In this document: positions 30,505-41,486 of the stretch, in pieces
How the letters are laid out: every line of letters begins with the position of its first letter
Numbering within the stretch: the stretch's first letter is position 1
Origin: Polyodon spathula
Taxonomy: Eukaryota > Chordata > Actinopteri > Acipenseriformes > Polyodontidae
Reading direction: 5' to 3'
Length of the DNA: 64,000 nucleotides
Assembly (NCBI RefSeq): GCF_017654505.1
Contig: NC_054540.1
Span: forward strand, 43,252,054 to 43,316,053
The notes under the pieces: model-generated
What the model was told of the DNA's origin: nothing
What the model saw: only the letters and a program-made list of their open reading frames with translations
The model's database searches: none
Translations under genes and position numbers: made by a program

Positions 30505-30948
30505 TCAGACCCTCACAATTCTGAATGCCCCTTTATCTAATCTCCATTTGTGACCCCTGGTCCTTGTTTCTTTTTTCAGGTCAAAAAAGTCCCTTGGGTC
30601 GACATTGTCAATACCTTTTAGAATTTTGAATGCTTGAAGTAGGTCGACGCGTAGTCTTCTTTGTTCAAGACTGAACAGATTTAATTCTTTTAGCCTGTCT
30701 GCATATGACATGCCTTTTAAGCCCAGAATAATTCTGGTTGCTCTTCTTTGCACTCTTTCTAGAGCAGCAATATCTTTTTTATGGCGAGGTGACCAGAACT
30801 GCACACAATATTCAAGATGAGGTATTACTAGTGCATTGTACAGTTTTAACATTACTTCCCTTGATTTAAATTCAACACTTTTCACAATGTATCCGAGCAT
30901 CTTATTAGCCTTTTTTATAGCTTCCCCACATTGTCTAGATGAAGACAT
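30505..30948 (-). pseudogene. LINE RT C-terminal ORF
   Basis: An open frame of 147 residues: MSSSRQCGEAIKKANKMLGYI, then LYNALVIPHLEYCVQFWSPRHKKDIAALERVQRRATRIILGL, NLFSLEQRRLRVDL and FKILKGIDNVDPRDFF. These are the conserved C-terminal motifs of CR1-like RTs. It lacks the catalytic domain. Confidence 0.8.
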
Positions 30949-31021
30949 TTCTCAGTCAACAAAAACTCCTAGGTCTTTTTCATAGATTCCTTCTCCAATT
31001 TCAGTATCTCCCATATGATAT

Positions 31022-31240
31022 TTATAATCTTTTGTGCGGGACTTTGTCAAAAGCTTTCTGGAAATCTAAATAAACCATGTCATATGCTTTGCAATTATCC
31101 ATTATCGATGTTGCATCCTCAAAAAAATCAAGCAAGTTAGTTAGACACGATCTCCCTTTAATAAAACCATGTTGACTGTCTCCCAGGACCCTGTTACCAT
31201 ATAGGTAATTTTCCATTTTGGATCTTATTATAGTTTCCAT
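31022..31240 (-). pseudogene. LINE RT palm fragment
   Basis: It contains SQHGFIKGRSCLTNLLDF and YDMVYLDFQKAFDKVPHKRL, where the Asp of YLDFQKAFD is the first catalytic RT acid. The frame ends at the deletion that removed the FADD box. Confidence 0.8.
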
Positions 31241-31266
31241 AAGTTTGCATATAATAGAAGTCAGGC

Positions 31267-32055
31267 TTACTGGTCTGTAGTTACCTGGTTCAGTTTTGTT
31301 TCCCTTTTTTTGTGGATCGGTATTACGTTTGCAATTTTCCAGTCTGTCGGTACCACCCCTGTGTCAAGAGACTGCTGCATGATCTTGGTTAGCGGTTTGT
31401 AAATTTCTTCTTTCATTTCTTTGAGTACTATCGGGAGGATCTCATCCAGCCCAGGGGATTTGTTTATTTTAAGAGCTCCTAGTCCCTTTAACATTTCTGC
31501 CTCAGTTATGCTAAAGTTATTTAAAACTGGATATGAACTGGATGACATGTGGGGAATGTTGTCAGTATCTTCCTTTGTAAAAACTTGTGAAAAGTAATCA
31601 TTTAACATATTTGCTATTTTTTTTTCTTCATCTACAATTTTGCCATTTGTATCTCTTAAACATTTAATCTCCTCTTTGAATGTTCGCTTGCTGTTGTAAT
31701 ATTGGAAAAACATTTTGGAATTGGTTTTAGCTCCCTTAGCAATGTTCATTTCTATTTCTCTCTTGGCCTTTCTAACTTCCTTTTTGACTTGCGTTTGCAA
31801 TTCCGTGTACTCTTTCTGTGTACTTTCTTTTTGGTCCTTTTTTAATGCTGTGTAAAGTGTCTTTTTTCGCTGAATATTTTTTTTAATTGATCTATTAAAC
31901 CATTTTGGCCATTTAGTTTTACATTTAGATTTGTCTACTTTAGGGATGTAATTGTTTTGCGCCTCTAGTACTACATTTTTGAAGAACCACCATCCTTTTT
32001 CTGTGGGTGTTTTCTCTATTTTACTCCAATCTACTTCTGTTAGTCTCTGTTTCAT
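31267..32055 (-). pseudogene. LINE EN-RT linker and RT fingers
   Basis: An open frame of 262 residues, Lys-rich in its first 170 residues (ESTQKEYTELQTQVKKEVRKAK), then the finger motif KINKSPGLDEILPIVLKEM. It ends in a frameshift at IHKKRETKLNQ. The upstream endonuclease domain is absent because of 5' truncation. Confidence 0.82.
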
Positions 32056-32100
32056 ACCTTCATAGTTTGCTTTTCTAAAATTGTAAACCTTAGCTTTAGT

Positions 32101-32302
32101 CGCTTGACGTCACACAGTCATGACTGTAGAACCGATTTTCAAGTGCATGTAAACCAAGCCATAGTTTTTAGAAATTAACCATTTCCAATTTTGACAACTT
32201 TTAATGTATGCTTGCCAGATAAATATGTTTTTCAGATAATATGAATAAGTAATATAACGCAAGTAACAGTTGTTTAGAAGTAACAGAAGATATTAGTATG
32301 AA
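32101..32302. other. Short interval between LINE and proline-rich exon
   Basis: No motifs. It ends in a possible acceptor-like sequence before the Ser/Glu/Lys-rich start of the following frame. Confidence 0.35.
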
Positions 32303-35300
32303 GCTTCAAGCAGTGAGGAAGGACCACCAGCAGGAAAGAAAAAGGAAAAAGTTCCTGTCCCACCACCACCCCCAACATCATCACCTCTAACACCACCACC
32401 ATTAACAGCACCACCAATACCATCACCACCACTTACACCACAACCACCTACACCACCACCACCACTATCACCAATACCACCACCATCAACAATACCACCA
32501 CCAACAACCAATACCACCACCACCACCAACAACACCACCAATACTAACACCACCAATACCACTACCATCACCATCACTGCCAACACCACCACCACCACCA
32601 ACACCACCACCACCATCACCAATACCACCACCGACATCAATACCACCACCACCACCAATACCACTAACACCACCAGCACCACCACCAATAACACTACCTC
32701 TAACACCACAACCAACACCAACATCACCAGCAACACCACTAAAACCACCACCAACACCACTAACACCACAACCAACACTAACATCACCAGCAACACCACT
32801 AAAACCACCACCAACACCACCACCACCAACACTACTAACACCACAACCAACAAACAACAGACACCACCACCACCACCACTAACACCAGTACCACCACCAC
32901 CACCATCACCAACCCAATACACCACCACCACCAACACCACCACCAACAACACCACCACCAACACCACCACCACCAACAACACCACCACCACCAACACCAA
33001 CACCACCAACACCACCACCAAACCACCAACACCACCAACACCACAACACACACCACCACCACCACCACTACCACCATCACCACCAACAACACCACCACCA
33101 CCACCACCAATACCACCACAACAACACCAATACCACCACCACCACCAATACCAACAACACCACCACCACCACCACCAATAACACCACCAGCACCACCACC
33201 ACCAACACCACCATCTAACACCACAACCAACACCAACATCACCAGCAACACCACTAAAACCACCACCAACACCACTAACACCACAACCAACACTAACATC
33301 ACCAGCAACACCACTAAAACCACCACCAACACCACCACCACCAACACTACTAACACCACAACCAACAGTAACACCACCACCACCACCACTAAAAGTAGTA
33401 GCACCACCACCATCAGAACCAATACACCACCACCACCAATACCACCACCATCAACAACACCACCAACAACACCACCACCAACACCAACACCATCAACAAC
33501 ACCACCACAACCAACACCAACCAACACCACCACACCACCACCACCAGAACCAACAACACCACAACCACCACCAACACCACCACCAACACCACCACCACCA
33601 CCAACACCACCACCACCAACACCACCACCACCACCAACACCACCAACACCACCAGCACCACCACCAATAACACCACCACTAACACCACAACCAACACTAA
33701 CAACACCAGCAACACCACTAAAACCACCACCAACACCACCACAATCAATACGACCACCACCACCAACACCACCACCACCACCACCATCACCACCACCACT
33801 AACACCACCACCAACCACCACTAACACCACCAACACCACAACAACACCACCACCAACACCACAACCACCACCACCACACCACCACCACCACCAACACCAA
33901 CAACACCACCACCAATAACACTACCACTAACACCACAACCAACACCAACATCACCAGCAACACCACTAAAACCACCACCAACACCACTAACACCACAACC
34001 AACACTAACATCACCAGCAACACCACTAAAACCACCACCAACACCACCAACACCACAAACACCACAAACACCACAAACACCACAAAAACACCACCATTGT
34101 GTGGTTGGTGTTGGCTGATGTGCGGCGGGTGTTCCCCGACCCGTGGTTCTTGTGTGATGGTGTCTGTTTTGGTGGTGGTGGTGGTTTCAGACACGGTGGG
34201 GTGGGTATGGCTTCTGGTTGTACTCACCAGAATGACAGTAGACATGGTGTTGGTGCCCAAGGTGAAGTTTGTACTCCTGTTTTGGGATTTGTTGTGGCCC
34301 ACAACTACATTGGGTGTTGGAGTGTGGGTTCGGTTGCAGGCTATTTGTACTGGGTGTGGTGGACCCTGTGTGTGGACTGCTTCTAACGTGGAAAGACCAC
34401 CAACACCAACACAGCACCAACAACCACCAAGAGTGTGTTGTGGTTTAGACCACCACCAATACCACAACACCGACGTTCACGTGGCATCACCAGCACCACC
34501 ACAAAACCATTTGGTGTGGTGGTTGTTCAAACAGGTGTTTTGGACCACCAAAAGGTGGTGTTGTTTGGTGGTGTTGGGTCTGCGAACACAAGCCAAGAGT
34601 GGTGGTGGTTCGTCCACTGTTGCAACCACCCACATACAAAAGTAGTGTGACCACCAACCCTACACACAACACACCAACACCACCACCAACACACCACAAC
34701 AACAACACCACCACCAACACCAACACCATCAACAACACCACCACAACCAAAACCAACACCACCAACACCACCACCAAACCACAAACACAACCAACACCAC
34801 AACAAACACCACCACCACCACCAAACACCACACCACCAACAACACCACCACCAACACCACCAACACCACCAGCACCACACCAACACCAATAACACCACCA
34901 CTAACACCACAACCAACACTAACAACACCAGCAACACCACTAAAACCACCACCAACACCACCACAATCAACACCACCACCACCACCAACACCACCACCAA
35001 CACCACCACCACCACCACCACCAAACCACCACCCACCACCAACACCAACAACACCAACAACACCAACACCAACACCACCACCAAACCACAAACACCACAA
35101 ACACCACCTCCAACAACACCACCATCACCAACCCCAAGACTAACACCACCACCATCAAAACCAACACCGCCAACATCACCACCACCAACACCTCCACAAA
35201 TAAGACCACCAGAACAAACACCACCACCACCACTAACACCACCACCACCACTAACACCACCACCAATACCAACACTACCAACAATACCAACACCCCCACA

Positions 35301-35622
35301 ACCACCACCAAAACCACTATCACCACCAATACCACTACCATCACCATCACTACCAACATCACCATCACTACCAACAACACCACCACCACCAACACCACCA
35401 CCATCACCAAAACCAATACCACCACTGCCACAAATACCACCACGACCACCACCATCACCACCAACACCACCACAACCAATACCAACACCACCAACACTAC
35501 TACACCACCACCAACACCACCACCAACAACAACGTCACCACCACCACTAACACCACCACCAATACCACCAACACCACCATCAACAACACCCCCACCAACA
35601 CTGCCACCACCAGTACCAAAAA
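32303..35622. repeat. 3.3-kb ACC/CCA repeat array seeded in a proline-rich exon
   Basis: The first 200 bases translate in one open frame as SSEEGPPAGKKKEKVPVPPPPPTSSPL and continue Pro-rich (TPQPPTPPPPLSP). The frame then becomes Thr/Asn-rich as the repeat degenerates to accaccaac. The same 50-80 bp blocks (for example accagcaacaccactaaaac) recur at about 32727, 33241, 33306, 33957, 34015 and 34931, so long segments were duplicated, with spacings near 510 and 720 bp. The minus strand is TGG-rich and gives poly-Val/Leu/Gly ORFs, which are artefacts. TGG-rich DNA can form G-quadruplexes. Confidence 0.85.
34096..34660. other. Non-repetitive island with TGG-rich strand switch inside the ACC array
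   Basis: Within the array the plus strand changes from ACC-rich to TGG-rich (ggtggtggtggtggttt near 34172) and complex sequence, then back to ACC. The TGG segments are complementary to the flanking array, so this stretch could form hairpins. It has short ORFs in several frames but no recognisable protein. Confidence 0.5.
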
Positions 35623-35840
35623 TGTATTCTTTATGGGAGCAAAAACAGAAACACTGCTGTCTTAATTTTTAAACCATATTTAATTTTTGCTTTAGAGTAT
35701 AAGGTGGATATTTGTTTTTCAGCTATATAAGGACTAAAAAGTCACAGCACTTGCAGTCTTGCAAACATGTTGATAGCAACAGGTCATTCTAGCTCTTAAT
35801 TTAACCCCAAGTCAACTACTCTCCTTTTTGATTTTGTCAG

Positions 35841-36000
35841 ACTGCCTTCCTTGGAACCACTGATGGGGTGGATGTTCCTACTGCTGTCCACAGAATTCTG
35901 GATGCCTTACTTGGTAATGAATTAGCAACCAAATTCATTTGGAAAGGACCTGGAAACAGAATATCATTTTATGACCTCAAACTTTGCAATGTGGTGGCTG
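35841..36000 (+). pseudogene. Exon resembling the C-terminal DUF4806 domain
   Basis: An acceptor-like tttttgattttgtcag ends at 35840 and a donor gtgagt follows 36000. The exon reads TAFLGTTDGVDVPTAVHRILDALLG and then NELATKFIWKGPGNRISFYDLKL-NVV. The pattern ELA--F-WKG-G-K-AF--LKL--V is how I remember the DUF4806 domain, which is common in transposon-associated proteins of fish and invertebrates. Only one exon is visible; the next was not found before 37 kb. It lies just downstream of the proline-rich repeat exon, and Pro-rich linkers do precede this domain in the family. Confidence 0.5.
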
Positions 36001-37534
36001 GTGAGTTACTCGTATCTGTTACACTTTGCCTGTGTAGAACCGTAACATTAGTTAAAAAAAAAAAAAAAAACATTTTATCTTTTTTTCATTGCATTTCAAA
36101 TGAGCAGTAAATCTACATGATATGTTAAATAAATGTTATGTTAAGAATATTATGAAGTAAACAAGAAGTATCAAGGTGCTTGATAACAAAAAAAAAAATT
36201 ACTAGTACTACTATAATTTATTGTCTTGATGGTTGGGATGGTGGTGAGGTAGGAGTGAGATGGGAGGTTAGGAGGTGTGTGAGAGTGATGATGTGGGGGT
36301 TGGTGTTAGGCTGGGGCAATTACACTGTATTTTTGGGTCAGAATAATAACTTTAGATATATTGTTAAAGTTATGAAGTTGTCACAGAGTCCATGGATATT
36401 CAAGTTATCTTGAGTCTACTGTATTTTACATCTTTGCATATTTATTCAAAATGCATGAGTTAAGCTTACAGATGCGTGGGAAAGTGAGATAGCATGCTAT
36501 CCCAATTAACTTGACAAGTCTGATTTTTTAATTTAATAATTATTTAGTATTTATTCAGTCTAAAAAACCTCTAATAACCTTTAAGTCTCTAATAACTTTG
36601 TGTCCACAAGGTTATGTTAGAGCTACATTGTGGCAGGTGACTGGATTAAAACATTTTGTTAAATTGCTATTTTAGATGTTGTACGCTGGAATCCCCTGAC
36701 AAAAACAGCACAGGACTCAGAAATCGAGACAGCAGCCATGCTGTGGCTATGAAATGCATGAGATCGGGCAGGCTGAAGGAAGCAGCACCTCTTGCAGACA
36801 AACATCAAGAACAGCAGTAGCAGCAGCAGCAATAACAAAACCATATAAAAACTTTGACCCACATGCAACTTACAAGCCTGGTACTGATGGTGTCTTTTTT
36901 TGCTTGTCAGAGGGATATTCCTTCTACCTCAGATGGAACCCCTCACTTGCAGGGGCTTGTAATTTTCGATCAGCGGGTGGGTCAAAGCTTTGATTTGGTC
37001 TGGGCCTGTGTTATGTTTATTATTTTTTATTAATCGTTTAAATTGTTAAAACTTTGGGGTAAAATTCAATTTTAAATTTCATTTACATTGTTAAATGTTC
37101 CCCATATGGAAAAAAAACATATATTTTTAAAATATGGTAAAAAAAAAATATGATCCTTATACATCTGTATGAAAAATATATAATGCTATATACATAAAAC
37201 AATATATTTATCATATATCTCATTTTTCATTTATACTGTAAAAGGGGACAATTTTTAGATATATAAGATAAATATAAGAATAAAAATATGTATTTCCCTT
37301 ATAAATGTAAAAGACATATAGTATTCAAAAGACTTCAAAACTTGAAGGAGTTTGTTTTGTATTAATTGAAAACTAGTGCTACACTCAATCTTGACAAAAT
37401 ACAATAACCATTTTCTAATTTGTTTTCAAATATGGTCATGGTCAAATTGCAAAATGGTTATTGTATTTTGCTCGATATCAGAATTCTAAGATTGAATGTA
37501 ACACTGTGTTAGTATTATTTTATTATAAATAAAG
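36001..37534. other. AT-rich interval without recognisable gene
   Basis: It contains A-runs (36055-36070, 36187) and a CAG-type run at 36815-36830. An ORF at 36754-36993 has a Ser/Thr-rich start and no motif. A palindromic stretch near 37401-37470 (caatacaataaccattttctaa and its inverted partner aaaatggttattgtatttt) is a small foldback. Confidence 0.5.
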
Positions 37535-37683
37535 TGATAGCCTACAGGCGTATTTCAGGGGAAAGATCCGGGGCTCCACCTTGCTTTCCCTGTCAATCTT
37601 CTCCTATTACCTATTTAAATCTGCATCTCACACAGCTCATTTTCAGTTTGTTTTCTGCAAACCCTCAACTCCATTGCTTCGCA

Positions 37684-38670
37684 ATGTCAAAAATTCATGC
37701 TCAAGTTTTTTCCCCCGACTCGGATTATAAAGACTGGCCCAATACCAAACTGCTCAATACCCCTTTATAAAAAGACATCATTATTCTGTCTGGTTTGGAT
37801 CAGCTCACTTTTTTCAGTTTTTATTGCCAGGCCGTTTCAGCTGAGCTTATCATTCCTCCCAGCCTGTCTGCCACTGTTCAGCCTGCCTGCAATCCCACTC
37901 TACGCAATCTTCCGTCCCTCGCTCCTGCCCTGCTTCAACTCATAGAGCAGCTGCACACCAGACAGCTCCCATCTCACAACCAGTCGCTGATATTCGTCTC
38001 TAATTTGAATATGAGAACTCTGATGCAGCCAGTAGCAGATGCCATCTCCAGCATTAACACTAGGCTTGATGATATTGATATTGACGTGTTCTCACTTTAT
38101 CAACAACTGCCGCCATTCCTTCATCCTGTATCCTCACGACATTAACAACAGCTCCTTCGCCCAGGCTCCCAGCTGCAGCCCCTATAGCAGATTTTCTGAT
38201 ATACAACATGGCTTCTGCATTAGCATCTGGCTCTCCAGCTCCTACTTCCATCCACCATCATTCCCTTTTGCCACCATGATTTGCTGCAATATTATAAAAG
38301 GTAAATATGTTAATCTTGTCTCCATTGTCATCGCCACTTCCAAGTTCATGGTTCAACTCATTGTAGATTGTGGAGACTTATGCATCACTTTAAAATCATG
38401 TGACCCTCGTTTACTGAAGAATTTGTCAGAGCATTTTCAGTATACAGAGATGTATTGTGCTGTACCTGCCCCAAACGCCATCAGGAACTCGACCAATACA
38501 TGCAATACATCATACAGCTTTCTCTCAGATATGTAGGAACAATGTTCTACGATTACCACAAAGCATTTTCTGCCAAAGCAGCCTCAATTTTAGCCACTGA
38601 TAATCACATTGTCTGCAGTTTTTGCGGCGACGCCTATTCAAAGATCATCTGCCCTGTTTTTTCTAAGTGA
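37684..38670 (+). pseudogene. Ngaro-like ORF1
   Basis: The ATG at 37684 starts MSKIHAQVFSPDSDYKDW and meets a stop after 28 codons. Later pieces in shifting frames read LAPALLQLIEQLHTRQLPSHNQS, FVRAFSVYRDVLCCTCPKR, ELDQYMQYIIQLSLRY and FYDYHKAFSAKAASIL, ending in cysteines (CSFCGDAYSKIICP). The FYDYHK-FSAKAA block followed by a Cys cluster is the hallmark of the Ngaro ORF1 as I remember it. Confidence 0.55.
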
Positions 38671-38709
38671 CATTAACTAAAAGTTTTTTTTTCTTCTGTC
38701 TTCTCCCCA

Positions 38710-39175
38710 GGTTCATCATTGCTCATTGTGTTCACCCCCATCAACGTATCAGCATTGGCTCAAGTCCTCAGTAATCACCCAGACCAACAGTTTGTTTCTT
38801 ACTTGACTGATGGTCAACCAATGGATTTTTTATCGGTCTTTTCACTCTCCCATCTTTACCTTTCATTTCTAATAACCTTTGTTCTGCCATCAATGAACCA
38901 TTAGCTGTCAGCTCTCTAATTTAAACTGAGGTTGATAAAGGCTTCGTGGTTGGTCCATTTTCTGCCTAGTCCACCCCCCCACACACACCCTTTACTAAGT
39001 ACAGAATTAATCCTATCAGCATTGCTACATGCAATTTCAGGTAATAAGAGATTTATTAATGGTCTTTCTGCTCCTTGCGGCAAGTCAACAAGCACTATTA
39101 GAATTCTCTTATATCCCACCATCAGTTTTCTCTTCATTATATTAGAATATCTGATACCAATAAATGCATTAAGAT
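38710..39175 (+). pseudogene. Ngaro-like RT N-terminus
   Basis: Pieces read TPINVSALAQVLSNHPDQQFVSYL, then EVDKGFVVGPF, and in another frame NKRFINGLSAPCGKSTSTI. This is the order of the first RT blocks in Ngaro-type elements (E-DKG---GPF, then K-RLI-DLSAP). A purine change gives FINGLS instead of an Ile-x-Asp-Leu. The sequence breaks off before the catalytic box. Confidence 0.55.
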
Positions 39176-39222
39176 AATTAAGATAGCCAGTCGAGGCTCA
39201 TGGCTAGCCAAAGTTGATAACG

Positions 39223-39545
39223 TTAGGTTATTACCATAAGCCTGGTTCCCTGAAAAGAGAATGACAACCATTACCGAATAGGAAGAGCCTCTCTGACCGT
39301 CAATCTCTAAGCAAATATACAAAAGCTGCCCTATCAGGGCCCTGCTGTGAGGGGGAATTCACGCCCACCTGCTGTTGAAGAAGGATGTCCTCACAGTAAC
39401 ACATCGCCATTTTCTTTTGAAAACAGAGGTCAGCTGGGGACACAACTTCAAAGGGTAATAGTTGTCAATCTCTTTTCAAGGAACCAGGGTTATGGTAATA
39501 ACCTAATGTTCCATTTCAATTTGAATGACAACCATTACCGAATGG
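39223..39545. repeat. DIRS terminal repeat complex (antisense element)
   Basis: 39223-39258 (taggttattaccataagcct) is inverted at 39471-39509. The block atgacaaccattaccgaat is repeated directly at 39260 and 39525. This mirrors the arrangement at 5408-5733 and again sits just beyond the YR gene. Confidence 0.75.
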
Positions 39546-39639
39546 AAAAGCTGTACCAAAGCTCCAGATTATGAACAGTACAGCCCCCCGGCGATAGCAC
39601 CTCTAGAGCGGGACCCATAGCAGACAAACAGCTGGTTGG

Positions 39640-40463
39640 AATGTCTCCAGGATGCCGTCCTATCCATATAACATCACATTCTCTGACTTGTACGGGGGAG
39701 GTCTGAAAGTTTCCAAAACCATTGATTGGTTAATATGGAATGAGGATACCACCTTTGGAAAAAAGGATGGATGTGTTCTTAATGTTACCCCCGAGTCATT
39801 CCCAGTGAAAGCCATATATGTGTCATCGGACAGTGCATGAAGCTCACTTACTCATCTGGCAGACGTAATGGCTATTAAAAATGCCACTTTCAATGAAACA
39901 GGGTGCAGTATTGCTGACGCCATGGGCTCAAATGGGGGACTCATAAGGGCCCGCAGTACCAGTTCTAGATCCCACTTGGGGAGCATACTTTTCATGGGAG
40001 GACGAAACCTCTGAGCCCTTTTAAGAAATTGCACTGCCAGGAAATGTGCCCCAGGGGAGACACAGTCAGTTTTGTCATGGCACACTGATATTGCTGCCAG
40101 GGAAACCTTCAAAGTGGATTCTGATTTTCCTGCAACAAACAAGTGTTAATATTATCTCAATAGGGCAAGTCACAGGATCGTGACTTTCGGCAAAGCACCA
40201 GTCTTGGAAAACTTTCCATTTATATGAGTGCTCGGCGACCTAGCAGACTGTAGTGTCTCTACTACTGCATCTGGCAAATCTCGTCTAAATAGATGGCTCC
40301 GTTCAATTGCCAGACCCAGAGTTGGAGCTGGGCTGGGTTTGAGTACCATAATAGCCCCTCCGATTGGCTCAGGAGGTCCTTGCGCAGCGGGAGCTTGCAC
40401 AGCTAATCGACAACGTGTTGGATAGGAGAGCAAACCAGGGGTGTCTCGGCCATCTGGGTTCAA
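39640..40463 (-). pseudogene. DIRS tyrosine recombinase remnant
   Basis: Minus-strand pieces read DAVVETLQSARSPSTHINGKFSKT, ESTLKVSLAAISVCHDK, RFRPPMKSMLPKWDLELVLRALMSPPFEP and VAFLIAITSAR, then, in another frame, FFPKVVSSFHINQSM. The catalytic HSTRG block is missing: after the FHINQ block the sequence runs into the terminal repeats. A non-coding change or deletion therefore removed the active-site half. Confidence 0.8.
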
Positions 40464-41149
40464 CCAGCAAAACCTGTGCTCTCTCCACCCTTATCCTTTC
40501 TAGTGTCAGGAGTAATAATGGTAGTGGAGTGAATGCATGCAAATGCCCCTGTGGCCAGGGGTGAGCTAGCGCGTCTACACCCAGGTGGCCCTCGTCTTTC
40601 AATGGAGAACCATAGGGGGCAATGAGTGGACTCGAATGTGGCAAAGAGGTCAACTGGTATCGGTTGAAATCTCTCCCAAATCTGCATCACCACTTGAGGA
40701 TGCAGCTTCCATTCCGAGCTGTCTGGAGCTCTTCTGGACAGGAGGTCTGCTGCCTTGTTGTCCACAATGGGGAGGTGAACTTCCCTGATGGAACGCAAGT
40801 TTCTGTGCATTCAGGACAGGAGTCTGTGCGCTAAGTGGTAAAGGCTTGGCTAGCTTAGGCCCTCTTGATGGTTTATGTAGGCTACCACTGTGGTATTAAC
40901 CTCTGGCGAAAATTAGATAATGCCAGGTTCACTGCTTGCAGCTCTTGCACATTTATTTGTGCTTGCTGCCAATGTCCCTTCCATTGACCTCTTATTCCTC
41001 TCCTGTTCCAGACCACTCCCCAGTCCAGGCTGGGGGCATCTATAGTGATCACTTCCCTTCTGTGAGGGGATCCGAGGGGAGACCCAAGGCATAGATTTCA
41101 GGGATGGAGCCACCACTCGTGTCTTCCGGCATTGTCCTGACACTCGCAC
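40460..41149 (-). pseudogene. DIRS RNase H and post-RNase H region
   Basis: The minus strand reads HLPIVDNKAADLLSRRAPDSSEWKLHP, IWERFQPIPVDLFATFESTHCPLWFS, then in the next frame GVDALAHPWPQGHLHAFTPLPLLLLTLERIRVERAQVLLVEPRWPRHPWF. These blocks follow the RNase H in DIRS polyproteins. Upstream (41149-40913) is a shifted frame of the RNase H itself, containing the RGIRGQWKGHWQQ type sequence. The two overlapping ORFs reflect a frameshift. Confidence 0.8.
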
Positions 41150-41164
41150 CAGCCGGTACAGATC

Positions 41165-41420
41165 TCAGACCAGGTGCTCCTTGAGCGTATTTACCCAGAC
41201 TTGAAGCGGGCGCATTCTCAGCAGCCCTAGTGGAAGGATTCTCGAGGCAGCTGCCATCAGCCCCAACAACCTTTGATATATTCTGACCCGTAGGAGAGCG
41301 TCCTCTCTGAATAGGGAGAGTGTGGCCTCCAACGACCTAATCCTGTCTTCCGACAGTGAGGTAAGCATTAGTTCAGTTTGATCCCCAGGGACACTGTAGA
41401 CTGAGATGATAAGAAGTTGC
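41165..41420 (-). pseudogene. DIRS RT C-terminal fragment
   Basis: It reads VPGDQTELMLTSLSEDRIRSLEATLSLFREDALLRVRIYQRLLGLMAAASRILPLGLLRMRPLQVWV. The pattern is the RT thumb (FLG-KLNS, LSEDRI, LLGLMAA) found after the YLDDW box in the copy at 58044-59093. The box itself has been deleted in this copy. Confidence 0.75.
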
Positions 41421-41486
41421 TCTTCTGTTGATGTATTAACTTCATCACATGATCTATGACCTGTTTTGTGTGTGCCTGTGCGATGT

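Larger units (their letters stand above)
30345..32100 (-). mobile_element. CR1-like LINE, 5'-truncated, internally deleted
   Basis: On the minus strand the order is: EN-RT linker (starting KVYNFRKANYEGMKQRL), RT fingers (INKSPGLDEILPIVLKEM, VPTDWKIANVIPIHKK), RT palm entry (HGFIKGRSCLTNLLDFFED, DMVYLDFQKAFDKVPHKRL), then a jump to the thumb/C-terminal part (YNALVIPHLEYCVQFWSP, LERVQRRATRIILGLKGMSYADRL). The segment with FADDTK, present in the copy at 44608, is deleted here, so the catalytic box is gone. The 3' end carries the ttcttatgttctaat tail seen in all copies. Confidence 0.88.
37535..39175 (+). mobile_element. Ngaro-like tyrosine-recombinase retrotransposon fragment (ORF1 and start of RT)
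   Basis: The order is ORF1 (37684-38670) followed by an RT start (38710-39175). Ngaro elements are DIRS-order retrotransposons that also use a tyrosine recombinase. No recombinase or terminal repeats of this copy are seen here; it is cut by the DIRS remnant at 39178. RNase H pieces of the same type occur at 6240 and 48525. Confidence 0.55.

Noticed and set aside
34097..34645. Protein gene in the non-repeat island of the ACC array
   Set aside because: Overlapping frames of similar length on both strands with no recognisable motif and Trp/Val bias from TGG content.
32293..35497. Large poly-Val/Leu/Gly minus-strand ORFs
   Set aside because: Reverse strand of the ACC array.
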